Shown one piece after another: positions 1 to 8,053 of a stretch of 38,163 nucleotides of DNA. A program made the position numbers and the translations under genes. The DNA is from Microbacterium sp. (lineage in GTDB: Bacteria; Actinomycetota; Actinomycetes; Actinomycetales; Microbacteriaceae). Below the pieces are notes generated by a model, which saw only the letters and a program-made list of their open reading frames with translations, did not search any database and was not told where the DNA came from. The stretch lies in the NCBI GenBank assembly GCA_003524435.1, contig DQHP01000060.1, forward strand, positions 1 through 38,163. The letters are read 5' to 3'. How positions within the stretch are numbered: the first letter of the stretch is position 1; every line of letters starts with the position of its first letter.

Positions 1-314
1 GCCGCTTCGGGGGCAGGCTTCGGGCCAGGTTTCGGTCCGGGGGTCGGTGCCTTGGGTCCGGGCTTCGCAGCGCCGGACTTAGCAGCCCCCGGCTTAGCGG
101 CAGCTGGCTTCGCCGCAGCGGGCTTTTCCTCTGCCTTGGGGTTTGCAGCCGCGTCTGCCTCAATGGCAGCACGAAGCTTACGAGCCACGGGGGGCTCAAC
201 TGTCGAAGAAGGGCTCTTGACGAATTCGCCGAGTTCCTTCAGCTTTGCGAGTGCGAACTTACTATCGACGCCGAGTTCAGCGGCAATCTCGTGTACGCGT
301 GGTTTGGCAGCCAC
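1..314 (-). CDS. infB: Translation initiation factor IF-2, N-terminal part (gene runs off left edge)
   Basis: IF-2 is the GTPase that places initiator tRNA on the 30S subunit. Only the first ~104 codons are in the window. The product opens VAAKPRVHEIAAELGVDSK, a typical IF2_N domain. It is followed by a long Ala/Pro/Gly/Lys-rich low-complexity linker, as usual in actinobacterial IF-2; the GTPase domain lies beyond base 1. The GTG start at 314 is set by AGGAG four bases upstream. It is the last visible gene of the minus-strand nusA-ylxR-infB series, 59 bases after ylxR. Identity rests on the N-domain and on gene order. Confidence 0.93.
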   Translation of the reverse strand, partial: MAAKPRVHEIAAELGVDSKFALAKLKELGEFVKSPSSTVEPPVARKLRAAIEADAAANPKAEEKPAAAKPAAAKPGAAKSGAAKPGPKAPTPGPKPGPKPAPEA

Positions 315-373
315 AATTCTCCTGTCTGGGTCGGTCCACCCAGGCAGGGCAGACCACTAGTTGCGGACGGGTC

Positions 374-646
374 TCATTTCGAGCCGTTCACTTTGTTTCC
401 ATAGCCATTCAGCCGTTTCTCGATGGTCTGTGTGTCCAGCGGTGTAGACACACGGAGGGCTCGTGCGAAAGCGTGACGCCGCAGTGCGGTATCTATGCAT
501 TCCTGCGTTGGATGTAGCCAGGCGCCCCTCCCCGGCATCACAGCACGCTCATCGAGGATGAGAACGCTGTGGTTGGCCACCACTCTGATCAGAGCGGATC
601 GGGAAGCACGCACGCGGCAACCGACGCATGTTCGTACAGGATCCAT
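374..646 (-). CDS. ylxR: YlxR family RNA-binding protein (DUF448)
   Basis: A 90-residue basic protein. It opens with MDPVRTCVGCRVRASRSAL, the YlxR signature in which a Cys-x2-Cys-x3-Ala/Ser segment precedes the RNA-binding fold. A second conserved patch, GRGAWLHP, lies near residue 40. The family (DUF448) sits between nusA and infB in most Gram-positive genomes and is thought to bind RNA; its exact role is unsettled. The start at 646 has GAGG six bases upstream. It lies 41 bases after nusA and is probably co-transcribed with it. Confidence 0.92.
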   Translation of the reverse strand: MDPVRTCVGCRVRASRSALIRVVANHSVLILDERAVMPGRGAWLHPTQECIDTALRRHAFARALRVSTPLDTQTIEKRLNGYGNKVNGSK

Positions 647-687
647 CTTACACCTCGACGCTGTGCGCCAACTCCGCGACGCGGTCG

Positions 688-1671
688 TCAGTCCAAGATG
701 CTGTCAGGCTGAATATCGATCTTGGCGCCGGTCAGCTTGGCAGCAAGGCGGGCATTTTGTCCTTCTTTACCAATTGCAAGAGACAGCTGGTAGTCAGGCA
801 CGAGCGCGCGCACAGCCTTTGTGTTCGCATCCAGGATAAAGGAGCTGGTGACCTTTGCCGGCGAAAGCGCATTGGCAACGAAGGCTGCAAGCTCTGGATC
901 ATGATCGACGATGTCGATCTTTTCGCCCGCGAGCTCTTCGGTCACCGCGCGCACACGACGACCGAGCTCGCCGATGCATGATCCCTTCGCGTTGATCGCC
1001 GGGTCGTTCGCTTTCACCGCAATCTTCGTACGATGGCCTGCTTCGCGCGCAAGTGAAACGATCTCAACGAGGCCCGCAGCGATCTCGGGAACTTCGAGCG
1101 CGAACAGCTTTCGTACCAGCCCAGGGTGCGTGCGCGAGACAGTAATCTGCGGTCCCTTGAGCCCCTTCGCGACGCTCGTGACATAGACACGCACGCGGGA
1201 GCCGTGTGCGTAGTCCTCACCAGGAACCTGCTCCTCAGGCGGAAGGATCGCCTCCACGCTACCGAGGTCAACGTGAATCATGCGGGGATTTGGTCCCTGC
1301 TGGATGACGCCGGCAACGATGTCGCCTTCTTTGCCCTTGAATTCACCGAGCACGGCGTCGTCTGCGATATCACGCAGACGCTGGCTGATGACCTGTTTTG
1401 CGGCGAAGGCACCGATACGACCGAAGTCAGATGGTGTGGCATCCTCTTCACCGATGATCGCGCCTTCGTCGTCGGTAACCGGCTGCAGCACGGCGACGTG
1501 GCCGGTCTTTCGATCCAGCTCAACGCGGACACCGGCTGGAACAGCGCCGTCCTCCGAGACGTGCTTGCCGTACGCCGTCAGAACGGCCTGCTCGATGATG
1601 GCGACGAGTTCGTCGAAGGGAATCGCCTTTTCCTTCTCGATACCGCGCAGCAGCCCTAATTCGATGTCCAT
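688..1671 (-). CDS. nusA: Transcription termination/antitermination factor NusA
   Basis: NusA binds RNA polymerase and nascent RNA and modulates pausing, termination and antitermination. The 327-residue product opens MDIELGLLRGIEKEK (polymerase-binding N-domain). An S1-like stretch follows around residues 110-180, then two KH domains with GSCIGELGRRV (KH1) and AIGKEGQNARLAAKLTG (KH2). It lacks the acidic C-terminal repeats of E. coli NusA, as usual in actinobacteria. The open frame continues 32 codons upstream, but GGAGG five bases before the ATG at 1671 and the conserved MDIEL opening fix the start. rimP, normally just upstream, is absent here. Confidence 0.95.
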   Translation of the reverse strand: MDIELGLLRGIEKEKAIPFDELVAIIEQAVLTAYGKHVSEDGAVPAGVRVELDRKTGHVAVLQPVTDDEGAIIGEEDATPSDFGRIGAFAAKQVISQRLRDIADDAVLGEFKGKEGDIVAGVIQQGPNPRMIHVDLGSVEAILPPEEQVPGEDYAHGSRVRVYVTSVAKGLKGPQITVSRTHPGLVRKLFALEVPEIAAGLVEIVSLAREAGHRTKIAVKANDPAINAKGSCIGELGRRVRAVTEELAGEKIDIVDHDPELAAFVANALSPAKVTSSFILDANTKAVRALVPDYQLSLAIGKEGQNARLAAKLTGAKIDIQPDSILD

Positions 1672-1767
1672 AACGGCCTCCATATTCAGCTCTCGCCGCA
1701 GCATCTTGCACGCGCGGCACCGTACAACGATACCCGCTTCAGCAGAGCGCGTCCGTCTGCGAAGCAA

Positions 1768-2799
1768 TCAGCGTGCTGAACCCAGCAGGTTGATTGCCTC
1801 GATGAGCCGATAGAGGCTGCCGACCTCACGTCGACGCAATCGCAGAGCAAGCCGCGGCAGATCAACACGGTCACGATCGGCGACCTCCACGGGCAATGCC
1901 GCGGTCAATTCAAGCTGACCGGATGCGAGAACCGAAGCGAACTCTGCGTTCAGTGCAGCAATTTCAGTGTGCGTCGGCTCGTGCTTCAGACGCAGGACAA
2001 GCACGTCATCCACCCAACGCAAAGAATCGTAGTTACGCCAGAAACCAGTAATCTCTGCGACGGCCTCTTCGGCGGAGTCGGTGATCAGTACCCGGTCAAG
2101 GTCATCGGCAGAGATGACTCCCGCAGGAATGAGCTCGTCGCGGACGAAGCGCTCCAAACCGCGCCAGAACGTTCCGCCTGGTTCATCGAGCAGCACGATC
2201 GGTGTGGGCTCTGCTTTGCCTGTCTGCTGCAAGGTAAGCAACTCGAACATCTCATCCATCGTTCCGAAACCACCAGGAAGGCAGATAAAACCGGTGGATT
2301 CCTTGACGAGCATCAGCTTGCGAGTGAAGAAATACTTCATCTCCACCGACTGGGTGTCCTCGGCGATGATCGCGTCAGGCTTCTCTTCAAACGGCAGCTG
2401 GATGGAGACACCGAGGGCCATCTTCTCTCCCGCGCCCTCGGCTGCGGCCTGCATGATGCCAGGACCTGCGCCGGTAACGACCATCCACCCGCGGTCAGCG
2501 AGGACAGCCGCGATGTCGCGCGCTTGTGTGTAGAGAGGATCGTGCTGCTGGGTTCTCGCGGATCCGAATACCGTCACCTTTGGCACGCCGCTGTAAGGAT
2601 GAAATAGCCGGAAAGCGTTGCGCATCTCGACAAGTGCTGCCGAAGCGATCTTCAGATCGAGACGGTCGGTGTCTTCTTGTCCGAGGCGGATGCCGGTGCT
2701 GACGATCCGCCGGACCAACGAGCGGTTTGTTGTTACTGCGGCATCCGTCAATAGGGCGCCTACCGCTGCGCTGAGATCGTCTGGCAGTTCGTCAGCCAT
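1768..2799 (-). CDS. LOG family (TIGR00730-type) protein
   Basis: A 343-residue protein of the Rossmann-like LOG / lysine-decarboxylase-like family. Enzymatically characterised members cleave nucleoside 5'-monophosphates to base and ribose 5-phosphate (cytokinin-activating in plants). Visible signatures are VFGSAR near residue 80, GAGPGIMQAAAEGA around 110-125 and PGGFGTMDE around 175, the phosphate-binding and catalytic motif. It is longer than the core family (~190 residues), with extra helical regions at both ends. The start lies only two bases after the proS stop, so it is probably translated from the proS message. The substrate is unknown. Confidence 0.8.
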   Translation of the reverse strand: MADELPDDLSAAVGALLTDAAVTTNRSLVRRIVSTGIRLGQEDTDRLDLKIASAALVEMRNAFRLFHPYSGVPKVTVFGSARTQQHDPLYTQARDIAAVLADRGWMVVTGAGPGIMQAAAEGAGEKMALGVSIQLPFEEKPDAIIAEDTQSVEMKYFFTRKLMLVKESTGFICLPGGFGTMDEMFELLTLQQTGKAEPTPIVLLDEPGGTFWRGLERFVRDELIPAGVISADDLDRVLITDSAEEAVAEITGFWRNYDSLRWVDDVLVLRLKHEPTHTEIAALNAEFASVLASGQLELTAALPVEVADRDRVDLPRLALRLRRREVGSLYRLIEAINLLGSAR

Positions 2800-2801
2800 G
2801 A

Positions 2802-4556
2802 TCAGCGCGTCAACTTTTCAATGGCATCCGCCACAGAGATCGTCTCGCGCTCCCCGGTACTCCGATTCCACAGCTCCACCTGACCGTCTGCAGCGCCTCG
2901 CCCCGCCACGACCACACGCGGGATACCCACGAGTTCCGCATCGCCGAATTTGACCCCGGGCGACACTTTTGGACGGTCGTCGTACAGCACCTCAAGGCGA
3001 GCATCGTCCAACTGCATCGCAATCTGCTCTGCCACCTCGTACGCGATCTGGTCGCGGCCGGCGGCGACGACGTGCACGTCGAAAGGTGAGACGGACGCCG
3101 GCCAGATAAGGCCTTTATCGTCGTTGTTCAGTTCAGCGATGATCGCGAGGATGCGCGTTACACCAATGCCGTACGAGCCCATCGTGACCGTGACAAGCTT
3201 GCCGTTCTCGTTGAGAACTTTAAGCCCGAGTGCTTCGGCGTACTTGCGACCCAACTGGAAGACGTGGCCAATTTCCATACCGCGAGCAAGGCTCACAGGT
3301 CCGGAGCCATCGGGAGCCGGGTCGCCGTCACGCACATTGGCGATCTCGACGATGCCATCAGCTTCGAAGTCCCGGCCAGCCACGACAGAGTAGGCGTGTT
3401 TCTGGTCAACGTTCGCGCCGGTAATCCAGCCGGTTCCTTCAGAGACGCGCGGGTCGACGAGGTAGCGGATGCCGGTAGCGGATTCTTCGCCGAGCACAGC
3501 GCCAGTGCCCGACCAAGGGCCGATGTAGCCCTTCACGAGTAGAGGGTTATTTTCGAAGTCGTCTTCTGTGGCTGTCGATACCTCTGCCGGAGCGAAAGCG
3601 ACCTCGGCACGCTTCTCATCGACCTCGCGGTCACCGGGGATACCGACGACGACGAGTTCACGTGAGCCGTCAAGATGCGTCAGTGCCAGCACAACGTTCT
3701 TGAGTGTGTCGGCAGCGGTGTACTCGCCTTCCAGCACCGCGTTCGAGTGCGCAACGAGCGTCTCGATCGTTGGCGTGTTCGGTGAGTCAAAGAGCGTAGC
3801 GGGTGCCGCATCGTCGAAGGGCACGGCGTCAGGCACCGCGGTGGTGAATGCCTCAACATTCGCGGCGTAACCGCCGTCGTTGCGAACGAAGGTGTCCTCA
3901 CCTACCGGGGTCGGGTGCAAGAACTCCTCGCTCCGCGAACCACCCATGGCTCCGGCATCCGCCTGAACGATCACATATTCCAAGCCAAGCCGTTGGAAAA
4001 TGCGTTCGTAGGCATCGCGCTGAGCCAGATAAGACGTCTCAAGACCCTCATCGGAGGAATCAAAGGAGTACGCGTCCTTCATCGTAAACTCGCGGCCGCG
4101 GAGCAACCCTGCGCGCGGACGCGCCTCATCTCGGTATTTGTCCTGGATTTGGAAGAGAGTGAGGGGCAGGTCCTTGTACGAGGAGTAAAGGTCCTTTACG
4201 AGCAGCGTAAACGCTTCTTCATGCGTGGGGGCGAGCAGGTAGTCGCCTCCCTTACGGTCTTGCAGGCGGAAGAGCAGATCGCCATACTCGTCCCACCGCC
4301 CAGTCGCCTCATAGGGCTCGCGCGGCATCAACGCGGGGAAATGTACTTCCTGCGCACCCGCGTTTGCCATTTCTTCGCGAACGATCGTCTCGATCTTCGC
4401 CTTCACCTTCAGCCCCAGCGGGAGCCAGGCAAAAATACCTGCCGACTGCCGACGGATGTAGCCGGCACGCAGCAAGAGCTTGTGTCCGATGACTTCCGCT
4501 TCAGCGGGGTCTTCACGGAGTGTACGGAGGAAAAATTTTGAGAGACGAGTGACCAC
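2802..4556 (-). CDS. proS: Prolyl-tRNA synthetase, bacterial type with editing insert
   Basis: Charges tRNA-Pro with proline. The 584-residue product shows class II motif 1 near residues 45-65, motif 2 around YRDEARPRAGLLRGREFTM, and motif 3 at GIGVTRILAIIAE near 470. About 200 residues between motifs 2 and 3 form the INS editing domain of the bacterial type. The C-terminal ~100 residues are the anticodon-binding domain. The GTG start at 4556 (VVTRLSKFFLRTL) has no Shine-Dalgarno sequence; a TAGAAT box ends six bases upstream, so the mRNA is probably leaderless. It heads the minus-strand block proS, LOG gene, nusA, ylxR, infB. Confidence 0.97.
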   Translation of the reverse strand: MVTRLSKFFLRTLREDPAEAEVIGHKLLLRAGYIRRQSAGIFAWLPLGLKVKAKIETIVREEMANAGAQEVHFPALMPREPYEATGRWDEYGDLLFRLQDRKGGDYLLAPTHEEAFTLLVKDLYSSYKDLPLTLFQIQDKYRDEARPRAGLLRGREFTMKDAYSFDSSDEGLETSYLAQRDAYERIFQRLGLEYVIVQADAGAMGGSRSEEFLHPTPVGEDTFVRNDGGYAANVEAFTTAVPDAVPFDDAAPATLFDSPNTPTIETLVAHSNAVLEGEYTAADTLKNVVLALTHLDGSRELVVVGIPGDREVDEKRAEVAFAPAEVSTATEDDFENNPLLVKGYIGPWSGTGAVLGEESATGIRYLVDPRVSEGTGWITGANVDQKHAYSVVAGRDFEADGIVEIANVRDGDPAPDGSGPVSLARGMEIGHVFQLGRKYAEALGLKVLNENGKLVTVTMGSYGIGVTRILAIIAELNNDDKGLIWPASVSPFDVHVVAAGRDQIAYEVAEQIAMQLDDARLEVLYDDRPKVSPGVKFGDAELVGIPRVVVAGRGAADGQVELWNRSTGERETISVADAIEKLTR

Positions 4557-4562
4557 GGGCCC

Positions 4563-4568
4563 ATTCTA
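4563..4568 (-). promoter_or_regulatory. -10 box for leaderless proS
   Basis: TAGAAT lies exactly six bases before the GTG at 4556, so transcription should begin at or next to the start codon. There is no Shine-Dalgarno sequence. No clear -35 box is seen. Confidence 0.6.
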
Positions 4569-4588
4569 GTGACCCGTGGACACACTCA

Positions 4589-5359
4589 TCAGTTGAGGGC
4601 GCGAGTGCCCTCGGGAATCACACCGTTCGCATACAGGCTCGCAGCCACGTCCTGAAGCGCAGTGAGTGCAACGCGCTGCGTCGTCGGACCGTACGAGATA
4701 CGCGCGACGCCGATCGCCTCGTACTCTGCGGCAGTGAGTGCGCCGGGCAGCCCGATGACGCTGACCTTGCGCTCGCCAATTCCTTCGACAAGCTGACGAG
4801 TGACGTCGGCGTTCAAGATGCCAGGCACGAATACGCTGTCCGCGCCCGCGTCGAGAAACGCACGTCCTCGCTCGATCGCGTCAGCGATGCTCTCCTCTAC
4901 GGGGCGTCCCCCCGCGCGGACGAACGCATCGGTGCGGGCGTTAAGTACGAACGGTACGCCCTCTGCTTCACCGGCCTTCACAATCGCTTCAACGACGGCG
5001 ACGGACTCCGCGAGTGGTCTCAGGCGATCTTCGACGTTTGCACCAACGACGCCCACTCCGATCGCCAGCCGCGTGGTCTCGCCAGCATCGTCGTAGCCAT
5101 CGTCAAGATCGGCGCTGACGGGAAGTTCAGTGGCTGCTGCGATCCGTCCGACCATGTCGATCATGAGTTCGCGAGGGATTTGGCCGTCCGGATATCCGAA
5201 AGTAGCCGCGATTGAGTGACCCGCTGTGGCAAGGGCGGTCGTTTCATCAAGGTCGGCGATGGCTTTCGCGGACACCACATCCCAGACGTTCACGACACGG
5301 AGAATCTCCGGCGCGGTGTAAAGGGCGGCGAGGGTTTGGGCTTTTTCTGCAGTGGTCAT
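4589..5359 (-). CDS. Isocitrate lyase / PEP mutase superfamily protein
   Basis: A 256-residue TIM-barrel protein of the PEP mutase / isocitrate lyase superfamily, whose members make or break C-C or P-C bonds in 2-oxo-acid chemistry using Mg2+. Matching segments are VVNVWDVVSAK near residue 22, the metal-binding SADLDDGYDD near 80, VEDR near 107, and FVLNARTDAF near 140. The Cys loop (KKCGH) of true isocitrate lyase is missing. That points to the small PEPM-like subgroup (for example 2-methylisocitrate lyase-like or oxaloacetate decarboxylase-like enzymes); the substrate cannot be fixed from sequence. It appears monocistronic, between proS and the nitrite locus. Confidence 0.82.
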   Translation of the reverse strand: MTTAEKAQTLAALYTAPEILRVVNVWDVVSAKAIADLDETTALATAGHSIAATFGYPDGQIPRELMIDMVGRIAAATELPVSADLDDGYDDAGETTRLAIGVGVVGANVEDRLRPLAESVAVVEAIVKAGEAEGVPFVLNARTDAFVRAGGRPVEESIADAIERGRAFLDAGADSVFVPGILNADVTRQLVEGIGERKVSVIGLPGALTAAEYEAIGVARISYGPTTQRVALTALQDVAASLYANGVIPEGTRALN

Positions 5360-5365
5360 ATCTTC

Positions 5366-5371
5366 ACGCTA
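5366..5371 (-). promoter_or_regulatory. -10 box, leaderless start of PEP mutase-like gene
   Basis: TAGCGT, then six bases, then ATG at 5359. There is no Shine-Dalgarno sequence between them. Confidence 0.55.
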
Positions 5372-5401
5372 GCTCTCTGTGTGAGGGTGTGGGCGATTCA
5401 G

Positions 5402-8053
5402 TCAGTCTGTGACGTCGAAGATGCCGTGAGCACCACGTTCGGCATCAATCATGAGGTGTGACACGAACGGGTAATGACCTGCCTCAGGGAAGACGAGTTC
5501 GACAAAACCACCCTGTGCCGGCAACAGCGCCAGTGCCTGCGACCCGGTGTCCACCGCACGATCGATCAGATATCGCCCTTCCGACCACACTGTGTCGAAC
5601 TGCCCGCCGACGACATGGAAGCTGGAAGCACGGTTGGGCCCCGCATCCAGCGTCCATACGCGCACCCGCTCGCCGGTTTTCGCCGGAAGCGGTGCGTGGT
5701 CATACTGGTTGGCGTATCCGTTGAAAGTGACGAGGTCGGGCTGTTCTGCGGCGAGCGCATCCACGTCGACCTCGCCGCCATCGTGTTCGCCGAGGTAGTA
5801 CTCGTTCTGCACGAGTACGTAGCTGCGATCGACCGGAGGCAGGTCATCTGGTTCGATGATCACGGCGCCGAACATACCGTTGGCGATGTGTGCCGTCATC
5901 GGCATAGTCGAGCAGTGGTACATCCAGATGCCCGATCTGGTCGCGGTGAACGTGTAGGTCAGGCTCTCCCCTGGTGGGATGGTGCGCATCGGTTCATCGG
6001 GGGCGAGAGCACCCGCATGGAAGTCAATCGAATGTCCCATGGTCGCGTCATTGACAAGGGTCACTTCGAAGGTATCGCCCACTCGTCCGTGCAGAGTCGG
6101 GCCCGGCGCGGTGCCGTTGTAGGTCCACAGCGTCTGTTTCACCCCTGGGGCTACTTCGGTCACGGTGTCTTCGACTGTGAGAGTCATCTGGTGCGTGGTG
6201 GGCCCATCCGCCGGTGGCAACGCCGGGAGGGCAGCGTCATACGGTTGAAAACCATCGCCAGGTGTGGCGTCCATATCCATGCCGCCGGCGTCGCCCGTGT
6301 CAACGTGATCATGACCCTCATCCTGGGTGTCTCCGGCAGCATCCTCCTGTGCACCGACGGCGATGACGGTGAGGGTCATACCCATCTGACGGTGCCCGAT
6401 AATCGAGCACCAGCCGTCGAGATCCGCTGTGATGACGCCCACATCGATGCGTTCTGTCTGCCCTGGGGCTAGACGTGTCCCACCAGTGCCATTGGCGAAG
6501 ACCAGATCGTGCACCTGTTCGTCATCGGTGTTGGTGAGTTCGACCACCAGTCGGGTGCCGACCGGCACTTCGATGACGTGGGGCGTAAAGCGCATATCAG
6601 CGGCTTCTACCTCGACGACCTGCACCGCAGCGTCCGGATCGCCAGAGGGCTGGCCGCCCCAGCCGAGTCCGATGGGATCGATGACCGCGCAGACAGCGAC
6701 GGTGAGAACGACGGCAAGCAGTCCTGCCACAGCCTGTCCCGCACGACGCCCTGGGGGTTGCCCACCCTCGGGGACGATAGGTTCGCTGTGCGATTCGCCG
6801 AGAGTCTGCCCTTCTGCCTTGGCCCTTCGTTGCGCACGCATCGCGACAAACATGATCCACAGGAACGAAGCCATCGCCACGAGATAAAGAACGGATGCGG
6901 CGACCCGCATGAGACTCGATACCGGCAGCGCGCACACCACCAGAGCGGCATTCGCTGTCGCCACTCGAAGTGCACCACACCGATCAAAGGCCGCCGTCCC
7001 CACGCGTACGGGCTTGGGACCGCCGCCGAGCACCACCGGGATTAAATAGCTGAGTGCGCCAGGCAGAATCTGAGCGGCGAAGCCCGCCACGAGGAAAGGC
7101 ACGGTCTGCGCGACAAGCGGCCCGAGCCCGCGGACGCCACTGCCGTCGATGCTCGAGACGATCGTTCCGACCAAAAGCGCGGCAACGCATCCCGCCCACC
7201 ACAGCAGTGCCATGCCGACCGACAACGCTGCGAAGGTGCGTGGAGGTTTCTGCCGTGCCGCCCGCCAGAGCGATATACCGATAAAGAGCAGTCCTGCGAA
7301 GTATCCTGCGAGGCCGAGACCGAGTAACGGCAACCAATCGAACGCCGCGCCTGCCGCTGCGACGAGCACGCCTGCTGCGAGAAATGGCAAAGCGCGCGCT
7401 GCACCGCTCGCTGCCCCTTCATCTGCGCGCGTGCGAAGGATCGTCGGCCACAGCGTCACGACCGTGCCGGCGACGACGATTCCAATCCAGCCCAGCACAT
7501 TCAGCAGCGCGTGGGCGAGCACGAGGTTTGGCGCGTCAGTGCCCTGAGCGAGCCAGCCGCCGAGCCCGGCCCCGATCACCAGCATCCCCGCGGCGACAAT
7601 GTAAAAGCGGATTACTCGTCCGAAACGTCCCGGCATGCTTCGCCGTGCCCGCCGGAAGAGACTGAGACCGTGCCAGCCGACAGCGATGATCAGCAGCGCT
7701 GCCCCGACGAGGGACAGCGGCCATACGCCCAGCGGGACACCCAAGAAGACAAGCGTTGCGCCGCCATTAGAAAGCGCAAGGCGAACGTTCTGGTGGCGGC
7801 GATCGGTCAGCGTGGCCTTGCTGCGCAAGAGCGCGAAGGAAAAGTACTGGCTCCATACCAGGATCGCGTGGGTAATCGCACCGAGGAGCAAGAGGTGGAT
7901 CATCAGCCAGTGCGGTGCGGGGATCGAGCGATGCGCGAGCACCGCAATGACAGTGAGCACGAGCCACAGCGCCGTCGGAATGTCGCGGGCAGCCCAGAAC
8001 CCTCGGGTGGGGGCTGTGAGTGCGCTGTCCTGCGGCGCGGTGGACATTCTCAT
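5402..8053 (-). CDS. nirK: Membrane domain-cupredoxin-copper nitrite reductase fusion
   Basis: An 883-residue fusion. Residues ~20-405 form a multi-helix membrane domain that looks NnrS-like, and a further helix lies at ~441-462. Residues ~472-567 are a cupredoxin with type 1 copper ligands His515, Cys549, His554 and a nearby Met. A His/Met/Asp-rich linker follows. Residues ~620-883 are a complete two-domain copper nitrite reductase (nitrite to NO). It has type 1 ligands His674, Cys714, His722, Met727; type 2 ligands His679, His713, His866; and catalytic Asp677 and His813. The start at 8053 overlaps the upstream stop in an ATGA and has AGAGAG upstream; ATG 8047 is the alternative. The open frame reaches 8173 but without support. 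The enzyme would be membrane-anchored, with its copper domains outside. Confidence 0.9.
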   Translation of the reverse strand: MRMSTAPQDSALTAPTRGFWAARDIPTALWLVLTVIAVLAHRSIPAPHWLMIHLLLLGAITHAILVWSQYFSFALLRSKATLTDRRHQNVRLALSNGGATLVFLGVPLGVWPLSLVGAALLIIAVGWHGLSLFRRARRSMPGRFGRVIRFYIVAAGMLVIGAGLGGWLAQGTDAPNLVLAHALLNVLGWIGIVVAGTVVTLWPTILRTRADEGAASGAARALPFLAAGVLVAAAGAAFDWLPLLGLGLAGYFAGLLFIGISLWRAARQKPPRTFAALSVGMALLWWAGCVAALLVGTIVSSIDGSGVRGLGPLVAQTVPFLVAGFAAQILPGALSYLIPVVLGGGPKPVRVGTAAFDRCGALRVATANAALVVCALPVSSLMRVAASVLYLVAMASFLWIMFVAMRAQRRAKAEGQTLGESHSEPIVPEGGQPPGRRAGQAVAGLLAVVLTVAVCAVIDPIGLGWGGQPSGDPDAAVQVVEVEAADMRFTPHVIEVPVGTRLVVELTNTDDEQVHDLVFANGTGGTRLAPGQTERIDVGVITADLDGWCSIIGHRQMGMTLTVIAVGAQEDAAGDTQDEGHDHVDTGDAGGMDMDATPGDGFQPYDAALPALPPADGPTTHQMTLTVEDTVTEVAPGVKQTLWTYNGTAPGPTLHGRVGDTFEVTLVNDATMGHSIDFHAGALAPDEPMRTIPPGESLTYTFTATRSGIWMYHCSTMPMTAHIANGMFGAVIIEPDDLPPVDRSYVLVQNEYYLGEHDGGEVDVDALAAEQPDLVTFNGYANQYDHAPLPAKTGERVRVWTLDAGPNRASSFHVVGGQFDTVWSEGRYLIDRAVDTGSQALALLPAQGGFVELVFPEAGHYPFVSHLMIDAERGAHGIFDVTD

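Noticed and set aside
5474..6472. Long plus-strand open frame of 332 codons
   Set aside because: It is antisense to the copper nitrite reductase part, whose ligands are all readable on the minus strand. The plus-strand product shows no family pattern.
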